Both the position numbers and the translations under genes were made by a program. From positions 310,001 to 374,000 of the forward strand of contig JANCIK010000008.1 in the NCBI GenBank assembly GCA_028532985.1: DNA of 64,000 nucleotides. The letters run 5' to 3'. Of the stretch, positions 45,083 through 55,421 are shown one piece after another. Source of the DNA: Stropharia rugosoannulata. Its lineage: Eukaryota > Basidiomycota > Agaricomycetes > Agaricales > Strophariaceae. Below the pieces are notes generated by a model. That model had not been told where the DNA came from and did not search any database. It worked only from the letters and a program-made list of their open reading frames with translations. Each line of letters begins with the position of its first letter. Position 1 is the first letter of the stretch.

Positions 45083-46444
45083 ATGGCCATATTACAAGAC
45101 GATGGTGACTGGAACGCACTTTTATCTGAAGATTTGTTTCCGTATGAAGCTCTGGAATTTGTACAAGGTACCAACGATATCTGTGAGCGAAACGGTACGC
45201 TGCGCCATTAATTAATTCTTCAGCAAGTTTACTTAAGTTTTTCTTCACTTAAAATCGCACAAGGCATTGTATACTTTGAGCCCAAAGAAGAGTGTATTTC
45301 TCAAGAGAAGAGGGACGGTATGGTTCGAAATTTGGACCATGGTATCATTCCTCTTTCGGTCCACCTCTTTGGCTGCGTGCAATTGCGGCGAGACCGCTGC
45401 ACGTTCCTTGGGCGCGTAATGGACGAACTTCGGTCGGGCGCTGATAAATCTCCACCATCCCAACATAACGAAGGCAGGGTGAAGATATTACCGGGACACC
45501 CAAGGCGTTACGTTTCGCTTGACGAAATTTTCGAAGCCGCCCCATTTTATATTACTTGCCCCCCGCTTCCCATTCGCGCCTTGCGGGAAAACGTATCCGC
45601 CCTGCAGGCCGCCAACACCCCAGATAGCAATGCGATCGCTTTACACAGCCAAAGACTCGGCGAGGCTCTGCTCGCTCGATACTTCCATCTAGGTCGTCTC
45701 GACGATTTGCATGAAGCGGTGTGGGCCTTCGCAGACGTGCTTACACTTCAGATGCAGAACACGCCCAGTGCAACGGCCGGCAGCTACCGGCATATCGAGC
45801 TACTCCTCGACCTTGCGTCCGCCCTCTACCTCCGCTATCAGCTTCTTCAAAGCCAGGATGATTTACATGCGTTGCTTTGCGTGCTGCAGTGTCAGAAAGA
45901 CACCCTGAGTGCTGGAGCCGATGCTTATGCATGGATCTGGAGCTCTGGTCGACCATCAAGGCTTTCTTTGACTGTCCCCCGGGTGTACATGCTAGACGAC
46001 TTTACTATTCTCCCCGACGGCGCAGGAAAGGAAGAATATCCTGATTCTCCGTCTCATGAAGATACCGTCATCACAATGTTAATGGAATATTCTAATACGC
46101 CACAGAAATTTTCAACGGATATGTCGCCATCTCGCCAGCTCTTCAAGACCAGCAATACAGCAAACGTCCCACTCGTTGGCGGCTTGAAAACCGAAGCCGA
46201 CAGCCCAACGTTCGGGACGAAGGTCTCATGGACCAACTCAACGATACCTTACTATGGCTCTGCCATGCACATATCGAGCTTGTCTTCGCCGACATCAGAG
46301 GACATGGGCTCAGCAAGGCGTCCTAGATATCCATCTCCAAATTTTGTAGAATCGGAGCGCCAGCACAAGCGGGCACACTCTGACATGGCGTCTGGAAGCG
46401 AGCATGGATCCCCTCGAGTACCGTCGTTTGTGATGTCGTGTTGA
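45083..46444 (+). CDS. Unknown protein with possible TPR-like helices, 421 aa
   Basis: Two exons close in phase: 45083-45167 and 45264-46444. The N terminus is MAILQDDGDWNALLSEDLFP; the middle has paired helices with tetratricopeptide-like spacing (RLGEALLARYFHLGRLDDL, HEAVWAFADVLTLQ, RHIELLLDLASALYLRYQLL, SQDDLHALLCVLQ). The last 170 residues are Ser/Pro-rich and likely disordered (TSEDMGSARRPRYPSPNF). The helical part resembles the TPR-like regions of mushroom NLR and CHAT proteins, but no enzymatic domain is joined to it. Function unknown. Confidence 0.6.
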
Positions 46445-46814
46445 TTTATTTAAGCATATAATCTTGATATAATTCTTGTATAATCCCTTCAATTGGAAAG
46501 CTTCAGAAACTTGTCAGAACCCCATGTTTGACCCATGTGAATTTTCATATTTAGTTTCGTGTACGATTCGGCTATCTAAGCGCCCTCAGGCTGCGCAGAA
46601 GCTACAGCCACCGAAGGACAGCCATTCACGTGACGTGAGTGACGTTGTGAAGTGACTCGACCGAAAAAATGTTATCGATCCGTCTGAATAAAGCCTAATA
46701 AAGCTCAATCTGGCTGCCATTTTCTTTCGTCGTACTCTCACAGCCAACAGGACTCTCTGCTGCGCAATTCCCCATAGACACCCCCTGGCCTTTGCGAATA
46801 TCAATATCAAAAGG
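46445..46814. other. 5' region of the arginyl-tRNA synthetase gene
   Basis: Promoter and leader of the next gene; no other frame is supported. Confidence 0.4.
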
Positions 46815-48829
46815 ATGGTCTCCTCAACAATGCCACCCCTGCCCTCCGTCCCGGACACCGAGCCCTCCCGCTGCGCTCTTGATTCATTCCGCATTGCTAT
46901 CGCGAAACGTCTGTCGGAAACGCTACCACTCACTCTCGAGCAGGCTTTCTCTGGCGTTGACTATGGCAAGAAGGGTGAGGACTTCACTGTCGCCATTCCC
47001 CGGTTCCGACTCCCCGGAAAAGTTAACGAGATTGGCGACAAGGTCGTCTCTGCCGTGCGTGCCACCATTTTTAATAGTACAAAATTATTCCAACATCCGG
47101 AATAGTTCACCAAGGACGAATGGGTCGAGTCTGTCGTACTCGACAAGTCCTTCCTGCACTTCCGAGTCAACACCGCGAATATGATCCGTGAGGTCCTCAC
47201 GCAGGTGCACGATCTTTCCCGGAATACTGCCTCAGGGCAGCCTGAGTACGGAGCAAACGAGAGCGGCAAAGGAAAGAAAGTCATCGTCGAGTACTCATCA
47301 CCAAACATCGCCAAGTCATTCCATGTCGGTCACTTGCGCTCGACCATCATCGGTGCTTTCCTAGCCAACCTATACAAGGCATGCGGATGGGAGGTCATTT
47401 CAATGAACTACTTGGGTGATTGGGGAACACAGGTGAGCTTTCCATTGCTCCCCGAATCTTCGTTGCGTAGGTCCTGGACTGACAGAGCTGGTGCCACGCC
47501 TACTAGTTCGGAATGATCGCCACCGGTTACGAAAAATACGGCTCGCAGGAAGAGCTCGAAAAAGACGCAATCAAGCACCTCTTTGACGTATATGTCAAAG
47601 TAAGTAGGGACGCTGAAGCAGACCCCTCCGTCAAGGCTAGCGCTGCCCAGTGGTTCAAGCGTATGGAGGACGGAGATGAGGATGCTCTGAAGAACTGGCG
47701 GGTCTGGCGAGAGATGTCCGTCAAGAAATATGAGAAGGAGTACGAGAGGCTTAACGTTCACTTTGACGTGTATACTGGAGAAAGCAAAGTGGGCAAGAAG
47801 TCTATGGACGACGCTCTGGAGAAGCTCGAGGGGATGGGTCTGATCAAAGACTCGGAGGGTGCTAAGCTGATTGAACTGGACCAATGGAAACTGGGAAAGG
47901 CGGTTGTGAGGAAGAAGGGTATGTTCCGCTTTTCTTGCAATGTTTCTTCAGCTAACAGTACTCAGACGGCACCTCAATCTACCTCACCCGTGATATCGGA
48001 GGCGCTATTGAGCGCTACGAGCAGTACAAGTTCGACAAAATGATCTACGTCGTTTCGTCACAACAAGACCTGCACTTGGCTCAGTTCTTCAAAGTCCTCG
48101 AGCTCATGGGTTTCCCCTGGGCGAAGAACCTCTTGCACATCAACTACGGTTTGGTTCAGGGCATGAGCACGAGGAAGGGCACCGTTGTGTTCTTGAACGA
48201 GATCATCAAGGAAGCGGGCGCGGTGATGCACGAGCAGATGATGAAGAACGAGGAGAAGTACAACGCCGTCGAGGATCCCGAGGAGACGAGTATGGAGATC
48301 GGAATCACTGGTGTCAAAATCCAAGATATGGCAGCTAAGAGGTTCGCTCCCTTTGATCGTACTTTTCAACATTATATTAATGCTTCTTCCATACAGGATT
48401 AACAACTACACTTTCAACTGGGACCGGATGAAGTCCTTCGAGGGCGACACCGGCCCATACCTGCAATACGCCCACGTCCGACTCGCCTCGATTGGACGAA
48501 AAAACCCGCACCTCCTCCCTCTCCCCGCCCCCTCCAACATCGCTTTTGAACATCTCCTGCAGTACCCGCACGCGCGCGAGCTCGCGTTCCTTCTGGGCAC
48601 GTACCCCGATGTCGTCAAGACAGCACTGAAGACGCACGAGCCCAGCGGGGTCGTGACGTACGCGTTCCGTGTCGCACATGTCATCAGCAGCGCATGGGAC
48701 GTCGTGATCGTGAAGGGAGAGAGGGAGGAAGAGGCGGCGCGGGCGAAGATGTTCCTGTACGAGTGTGCGCGGGAGGTACTGGGGGCTGCGATGCGGTTGC
48801 TAAGTATCAGGCCACTGGAGCGGATGTAA
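46815..48829 (+). CDS. Arginyl-tRNA synthetase, 595 aa
   Basis: Five exons close in phase: 46815-47054, 47106-47432, 47507-47918, 47966-48341, 48397-48829. The enzyme charges tRNA-Arg in the cytosol (and perhaps in mitochondria, since many fungi use one gene). The class I HIGH-type motif is H-V-G-H at residues 153-156 in [26 protein letters not shown] follows. The KMSKS equivalent is M-S-T-R-K-G at about 393-398, as in fungal enzymes. The anticodon-binding DALR domain contains [12 protein letters not shown] and LERM at the very C terminus. The length agrees with the yeast enzyme (about 600). An apparent stop at 47104 lies inside the first intron (47055-47105) and is not a mutation. A second ATG at 46836 is possible, but the first was chosen. 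Confidence 0.95.
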
Positions 48830-49281
48830 GTTGTGCGGGAATATTTATTTTGTAAATTGGGTTTTTTGCTTTGACATACCTAAGTAGAATATACACAACT
48901 GCTTTTAAATTTCAAGTTTCAAATGTATGAAGGCGTTATCTACCATACGTAAAAGACTCAGGCCCAGGACACAAGTACTCATGTCTTTACTTAAGGCACG
49001 ATTGATTCGATCATACTCCAACTGTATTAATGCTGCTCGAGTGCTCCTCCACTTAGATTCCACCCTCCATATATATTTGCGGGTAGCATCCTCAAGTCAG
49101 CTATTTTCTGTTCATCCAAGTCAATATACTTGGTCAGAGCATCTGAAGGCATATGTGTTCGCAGCCTGAGTTGGTTCTTTTTATCGTCTCTAATATGGAC
49201 ATTTATGGTTCTACCAATGAAAGCAATCAGTTATTTTACTTAGATATATTTAATGATACAAATACGAACTGTAGACACGAG
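48830..49281. other. Intergenic, nothing supported
   Basis: 3' flank of the synthetase gene; only short frames. Confidence 0.35.
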
Positions 49282-49821
49282 TCAATGCTCAACGGTATCA
49301 CTTCCGTGCGTCCGGTAAGTGCAGACTGCCTGACCGATGGTTTGTTCTTGAGAGCGTATAGAATCGAAGATGAATCTATATGAACAATGGAAGTAACGAC
49401 ATTCTCTATCGGATATCCCTTCCATCCTGAAGTCAACAACGGCAGTAGGGTATGGGCCGGCACCCTGGCTGCGTACATGATTCCATGCGTCCAATCTCTC
49501 TTGACTAGCGGTAGACGGGTTTAATTCGATAAGAGATTTAATCTGAAGCATGCCTTCTATGCCGTCAGGAAAATCAGTGGGCGCCTTCTGCGCGGAAAGC
49601 AATTGTGGAATAATTGCCATCTCGGCGGCGTCGACGGCTAGGTTGCAGCCCACAATGAGCGGCCGCTCTTTGGTGAGTTTCTTGTTTTTGTGAAGGTCAT
49701 ATGTCAAAACAATGGCCACTTTGATGAAGGACATCAGATAATCGTTGGCGATGAATGATGTGATCAATTTCTGTGTCTTGGCCCTCGAATAATTGCACAT
49801 TGATTTTAGGCTCGCTACCAT
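49282..49821 (-). CDS. Hypothetical protein, 179 aa
   Basis: An ATG-started minus-strand frame reads MVASLKSMCNYSRAKTQ and continues with a hydrophobic stretch (YLMSFIKVAIVLTYDLHK), then LIVGCNLAVDAAEMAIIPQLL, and ends with a His/Thr-rich segment. The middle looks like a folded domain with alternating strands and helices, but I recognise no family. The ATG is only 50 bases from the left end of the inverted-repeat element at 49872. It may be an exon of a longer gene. Confidence 0.35.
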   Translation of the reverse strand: MVASLKSMCNYSRAKTQKLITSFIANDYLMSFIKVAIVLTYDLHKNKKLTKERPLIVGCNLAVDAAEMAIIPQLLSAQKAPTDFPDGIEGMLQIKSLIELNPSTASQERLDAWNHVRSQGAGPYPTAVVDFRMEGISDRECRYFHCSYRFIFDSIRSQEQTIGQAVCTYRTHGSDTVEH

Positions 49822-49871
49822 CCGGTTCTTTTCAAACCCCGCTTACGGGTTCGTCAGAACCGGCTGGGACA

Positions 49872-50468
49872 AACTGACGTGTTTTTGTGGAGTCACGCAT
49901 TTGTGACACGGGACTTAGTAGAATTCAACAAAACCACATGGTAAGTCAACTACTACCAGTCAGCTACGACATTTACTCGCTCATTCCCGCATCCTCTGTT
50001 TCCCAATCTGTCTCGTCACTCCCTTCCGACTACTCATCGACTGGCTCGACAACGTCCATGTCAAGAGAAACTATGGTGACAGCGCAGCCAAGTTCATCTC
50101 CGGCTTTGTTTTACACTCCATATCAGTATCCTATGCAGCACTATTATCAGTTTCAAACCCCATCACAAACTCAAGCGCACGACGAGGGCTCACATACTAA
50201 TCTATCCAGTAATCCTCCCCACTGCTCTAGTAGTCCGGCTGCTGATATCTGACTCCTGAGGGCCCGGGTGTTGAGCTTAGATTTGCAGCATATATTTGAC
50301 TACAAATAGTGTACTTTGAACTGTATTGGCACTATATAGAAAATTTGGAATAAAGAGGAACGCTTGGGGGAGGCTAAACGGCACAGTTGCTTGGGTCGCA
50401 TGTCGAAACAGTCGGATTTCACTAAGTCCTGTGTCACAAATGCGTGACTCTACAAAAACGCGTCAGTT
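49872..50468. mobile_element. Inverted-repeat element, 597 bp, with about 60-bp TIRs
   Basis: The left end AACTGACGTGTTTTTGTGGA, followed by GTCACGCATTTGTGACAC, GGGACTTAGT and so on, returns in inverse orientation at the right end (50413-50468) with few mismatches. The arms also contain the short palindrome GTCACGCATTTGTGAC. A clear target duplication is not visible. Inside lies a plus-strand frame (from ATG 49938 to 50252) coding for a Ser/Pro/Gln-rich peptide with YTPYQYPMQHYYQFQTP; it may be chance or a short element-encoded protein. Confidence 0.7.
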
Positions 50469-50472
50469 CCTT

Positions 50473-50603
50473 CCAGTCGGTAGGTGGGCTTGATGAGATT
50501 TCGCTCTCCACTCGTTGTTTGTCCCCCAAACAAACACTCCTCCCCTAGCATGCAGCACGTGTAGAAATCTCATCAGCCCACCTACCGAACTGGTAGCGAG
50601 TCT
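50473..50603. repeat. Dispersed hairpin repeat, copy 2 (complete)
   Basis: The arms CCAGTCGGTAGGTGGGCTTG (continuing ATGAGATTTC) and, at the right, the complement ending ACCTACCGAACTGG pair over about 30 bases with two single-base bulges, enclosing about 65 bases. The core and the trailing TGGTAGCGAGTCT match copy 1 at 8013-8121. It directly follows the element at 49872-50468. Confidence 0.72.
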
Positions 50604-52690
50604 ACATTGATTTATGCAATGGCCTAATTAATATGGCGACTTCCGAGTCAGCGGGATCAGCGGCATCTATAGTCTGAACTCAGCATATACCATTGCTTTA
50701 CTTGACACTAAGTCAATCACATTAACACTATCAACTTCTATGCATCGACTATAAAGCACACCTCTTTTGAGCAATAGTTAGCCATTTTACACTGTAATCA
50801 TATGAAATGAGTACGTCAAGTAGCAAATATCGACCACCCAGCATACCCTATTGCATATACTCATAGTAGGTGCCGTTTTGTGGCATTGGGAACAGATCGA
50901 AGTAAGTTTCTCCCTCCCTTCTCTAATGTCAGCTTTGGGGATGGCGACTGCGCGGAAGGTTGATTTGTTCGATGGGTGAACCACAGTTTGTATGAAAGGG
51001 CCCGTCTCGGAGCTCTTGTCTTGATCAGCGACAGACATTACAATAAGGGGCGTTGTATGCAGTAGCAAGAAGCAAAAACCAGGTGGTGAACTTTGTCCTT
51101 CTTGAGAGAAGTTGAATAAGTAGCATTGCAAGTCGGGCCCGCGGTGCTGACTCGTGTTAACCTTCTTATAGTAGATCAAGTCGGTCACAAGGCTATGTTT
51201 AAGCTTCGGAACATTCCCAAGGAAACAGCTGAGCGACAAAGTTAGGTGATGTGGGAGAGTAGATTCGTGGTAGAGACAAGTAATCCAATTTTGGATACCC
51301 TCGGATTATGTGACGTTATGTTTATGTAAACAAGGCGGTATTCTACAAGAGAGACCAGAAATATGTACCCAAGTTTATGATCTCTCCAGCGAGTTACATA
51401 AATCAGGTGGTTATGAGTAAAGCAAGTTGTAGCTTTAGAGACTACTAGTGGTTGACCCGTGCTTCGCACGAGGTGAATCAAGTTGGGGTGAATCGTAAAA
51501 TGTGATCATGAATCGTACCAAAGGTTCCCACCATGGATTTTTTAATTCAGTAAGAGAATCAAAATAATGTATTTATAGAACTGTTTGAACAGATTAAATA
51601 CTGTATCGTTGGTCATGTAGTATGTAGTGTATCATACACAATAGTAAAGGAATAGAATGTGTATCGTCATCATGATGTTCATTCGGCTCGCTATCATGAG
51701 GCCAAGTCACATTAACTCATCACCACCGCACGAGCTGTGATCCTGGTATTACTAAATTCAACGCAGACATCCCGGAATAGTGATTTCAGTCAATTTTACT
51801 CATTAAGATACAAATACTGACTCTGTCCTTCTCTCTGTGCCAAATGCGAAGTCTAACAAGTGCTCCTGTTCCAATGATACTTAAAACAAGTGGGAGCAAG
51901 TGTCATTGCACGCATTTGCTTCCCCGACTGACATAAATTAAACTGCGTACGTCATGCATATTATCATGCACATGTAGATATGACTACTGCATGTCCAAAC
52001 GCATGCTTCTGACGAACTCATTTCGTATGAAAATGAATTTAGTGTCAATCGCTTTAATACATACGGGAGTTCCTACCTTGCGGTGGCACCGAGATTCTTC
52101 CTAAGTAGTCGCAGTAGGTGTACGACTTGTAAATATTTCTGTACTTCTGGAACTGCGCTTAATATCCACTGGTCTATAATTATAAGTAAGAGGGAGCATG
52201 CATAGATTGGTGCTCACTCTAATCATTGATCAGAGATACGTTGTATAGTTACTTAATACAGTACAGGTACAATTCCACACAAGAAAAGTCAGTTATCAGT
52301 GAATATCTCAGTACAGCTTATTACTGAAAAGCTTCAGACTTGAGTCTTATCGGTGTACGTATTATAATTAGTAATTACAGCCACTGTACGTACAAACCAT
52401 ACGGAGGAATCCGAGTTTAAGCCTGGCGTATTTGTGCTTGTTTAAGGAAAACGATTGGCGACCGTCGACAGTTTGATGAACGAGCGCTTCGCCAAGGCGG
52501 AGAATGCGCCTCGTTCCGGCTTATGGCAGGATCCCAACACTTGCTCACACTCATGTCGATGCCCACTCATCTCGTGTAGGAAGGTGGAACTCTGTCTCCA
52601 TTCTGTTCGGATGCTCAGGGGGTATATATTACAGGTAAGTTACTCTCGCTCAATACGGACTCGCAGCAGTATTGAAGTTTGCAAGCTTGT
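50604..52690. other. Intergenic, no supported gene
   Basis: Minus-strand frames at 50787-51481 have no domain. A GTGCTTCGCAC hairpin lies near 51450. The rest is AT-rich. Confidence 0.35.
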
Positions 52691-52696
52691 ACTGCC

Positions 52697-55022
52697 ATGG
52701 TTCGGGTTTCTCTGTTCCTGTCCCTCGCTCTCACTGTCGGCCTCGCACACGCAAATATCGACCGCGTTGGTACTCTCTTCATAGAAAACAAGCATATTCA
52801 ACCCGATGGATTCAACCGCTCGTACGTTCCTCAGCAATGTCGTTTGACTTCCGAGGTTCTGACGTGGCTGACAGGGCCGTCCTTGCTGGAGACAAGAAAG
52901 ACTCTGTCGTGTTTCCCGGTCCTCTAATATCTGGTAACAAGGTGGGATCTCGGGAGTGGTTCAAACTTGAACAAATGGACTGATGCAATCTTAGGGCGAT
53001 AATTTTTCAATAAACGTGGTCGACCACTTAAAAGACCTGACTATGGACACAAGTACCAGTGTGGTACGTATCATTATGCTCCTGCGACTTCACAGCAATA
53101 TATATCATCTAACACTTATATAAAGCACTGGCATGGCTTGGTCCAAAAGGGCTCGAATTGGGCCGACGGACCGGTAGGGGTTACCCAGTGCCCTATCTCA
53201 CCCGGTCATTCGTTTTTATATCGCTTTCAAGTACCAGATCAGGCAGGAACATTCTGGTACCATTCCCATTACTGTAAGAATCCCGCCTGGACCTTACGCA
53301 CTCGTTCGTATGATTATAAACTTGTTCGTTTAGCCAACCAGTACTGCGACGGCCTGAGAGGCCCTTTTGTTGTTTATGATCCCTTGGACCCATATTTAGC
53401 TCTGTAAGCTCAATATTAACATCCGCCGAGATTGAAGTCTAATCAACCGCTTTAGATATGATGTCGACGATGGTGAGTATTTTCCTGGATCATCTCATTT
53501 GTCAAACACCCACAACACTCACAATAATTGCATTCAGCGTCCACCGTTATTACTCTAGCAGATTGGTGGGTACTCTCATGAGAGCTTGGTACAATCATCC
53601 TCATAATATACTTCCAGGTACCACAAAACTTCACACATTATTGCGGGCATCGTAGAGCCCCCCGCCCCAAACGCTACTCTTATCAACGGGAAAGGACGGT
53701 ACCCAGGAGGACCGAGCTCTCCCCTCACTGTCATTACAGTCGAACCCCTAAAACGCTACCGCTTCCGCCTGGTTTCAATAGCCTGCGATCCGGCCTTTAC
53801 ATTCTCCATCGACGGTCATAGTTTCGTAAGCATATAGATACTCACACCATTTAATAAAACTCCTTTCTTACGGACTGGCCCATAGACTATTATCGAAGCA
53901 GATGGGGTCAACGTTGAGCCAGTGACTGTTGATGCCGTACAAATCTTCGCCGGGCAGCGTTATTCCATTATCTTCCACGCTACACAGAAAGTATCCAACT
54001 ACTGGATAAGGTCGCTCTCGAGCACCACACCGACAGGCTTCGACAATGCCATAAACTCTGCAATTCTGCGCTACTCGGGCGCGCCCAATGAGGAACCTGA
54101 GCCCTGTCAACCACCCGCAATAACGGTCCTGAAAGAGACGCAGCTCCACCCACTTGTCGATCCTGCTGCCCCAGGTACCCCAGAGGTCGGTGCCGCGGAC
54201 GTCAACATAAATCTACAAATCGCCTTCAACGGAACAGCATTCTTGGTAAACAATGCTACATTCGCTACTCCGTCAGTTCCCGTCCTGCTACAGATCATGA
54301 GTGGCGCCAAAAATGCTCAGGAGCTGCTGCCTTCGGGAGCCGTATACGCTCTGCCACCCAACAAGGTGATTGAGCTGTCTATTCCTGGAGGAACAACAGG
54401 GAGTCCGGTGAGTAGTTTTGTCCGCATGAATCTATAATTACTCAAAGAAGTGCAGCATCCAATTCATCTCCACGGCGTGAGTACAATCTGCGCTGCCCAG
54501 TTGTTAATACTTACAAGCGATGTCAACGTCAGCATGTCTTCTCGGTCGTGCGCAGCGCTGGAAGTTCAGTCTACAATTACCATAATCCCGTCAGACGGGA
54601 TGTCGTTAGTGCCGGGTTGGAGGCAAGCGATAATGTAACAATCAGATTTGTTACAGACAATTCTGGTCCTTGGATTCTTCACTGGTATGTCGATTGCTAG
54701 TGTACGCTTGGAACCATGCTCATCTTGCGATAGCCACATCGATTGGCATCTTGCCCGGTACGTTTAACCAAAGGTCGAATACCACCTGAAAACTGATTAC
54801 GTTTTGGTTTCAGTGGACTAGCTGTTGTAATGGCAGAGGACGTCCCAAGTATAGAACAAGAACGCCCCCCAGGTGCGTTATGATACATTATGCTGAAAAT
54901 TAGGTTATAACGCCGCATATAGAGGAATGGAACGAACTGTGCCCAATTTTCCGCAACCAAACACACTCCTGAGAGTACGCATGATGGGAGTCATTCCTGT
55001 TTCAAAGCACCCCGCAGATTGA
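52697..55022 (+). CDS. Laccase (multicopper oxidase), 542 aa
   Basis: Fourteen exons close in phase: 52697-52821, 52875-52941, 52995-53063, 53126-53273, 53334-53403, 53456-53472, 53538-53565, 53618-53825, 53886-54407, 54456-54476, 54533-54684, 54734-54757, 54814-54872, 54904-55022. A signal peptide ([16 protein letters not shown]) precedes the first cupredoxin. All four copper signatures are present: HWHG (88-91), HSHY (133-136), HPIHLHG (419-425) and HCHIDWH (475-481). The type 1 copper ligand is Cys476 and the axial position ten residues on is Leu486. LADWYH and LINGKGRY are as expected. The secreted enzyme oxidises phenols and reduces oxygen to water, in lignin, melanin or detoxification chemistry. 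The model includes a 17-nt micro-exon and a 21-nt exon. The gene looks intact. Confidence 0.93.
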
Positions 55023-55421
55023 TTTCTTTCGCCCGTATGCTGGAATGCCATACATCTTTGAAATTCTCCACCCGTTATCACTGAGTTAGGATAATGGATC
55101 CCCGCTACTAGCACCTACATATCTTTGATACCCTGTACAAGCATCTTCAGTTTTTTTAGGTTAGACCTCACAATCGGATCTGTAAATATACACTTGATCG
55201 ATTTAGATGTTTTCAGTCTGGTCAGGATGGACGAGGATAGATGTTGCGACCCCAGAAAAATTCTCGAGTAACACCGACCCAGACTGCGCAACCACTGACA
55301 TTGATACTCACAAAACTTATCCATACAAATTCTTAGTGGGAGTAGAGAATAAGAAATTTAACATTCACGAACAGTGAAATTCGATCAACCAACGCTTACG
55401 GATAAAAAATTCGTCAAATAT
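55023..55421. other. Spacer between convergent laccase and dihydrofolate synthetase genes
   Basis: No gene supported; both neighbouring genes end here. Confidence 0.4.

Noticed and set aside
47055..47105. In-frame TAG in the arginyl-tRNA synthetase
   Set aside because: It is the last triplet of an intron with GTGCGT donor and AATAG acceptor; the flanking exons match the family without it.
51434..51475. GTGCTTCGCAC hairpin as a possible Helitron 3' end
   Set aside because: No CTRR end or partner 5' TC end could be recognised nearby, and no Rep/helicase gene is in the window.
53563..53590. Apparent 23-bp insertion in the laccase between two TTGGT copies, breaking the LADW motif
   Set aside because: An intron from the GTGGGT donor at 53566 to CTTCCAG at 53617 removes it and restores LADWYHK in phase, so the gene is not disrupted.
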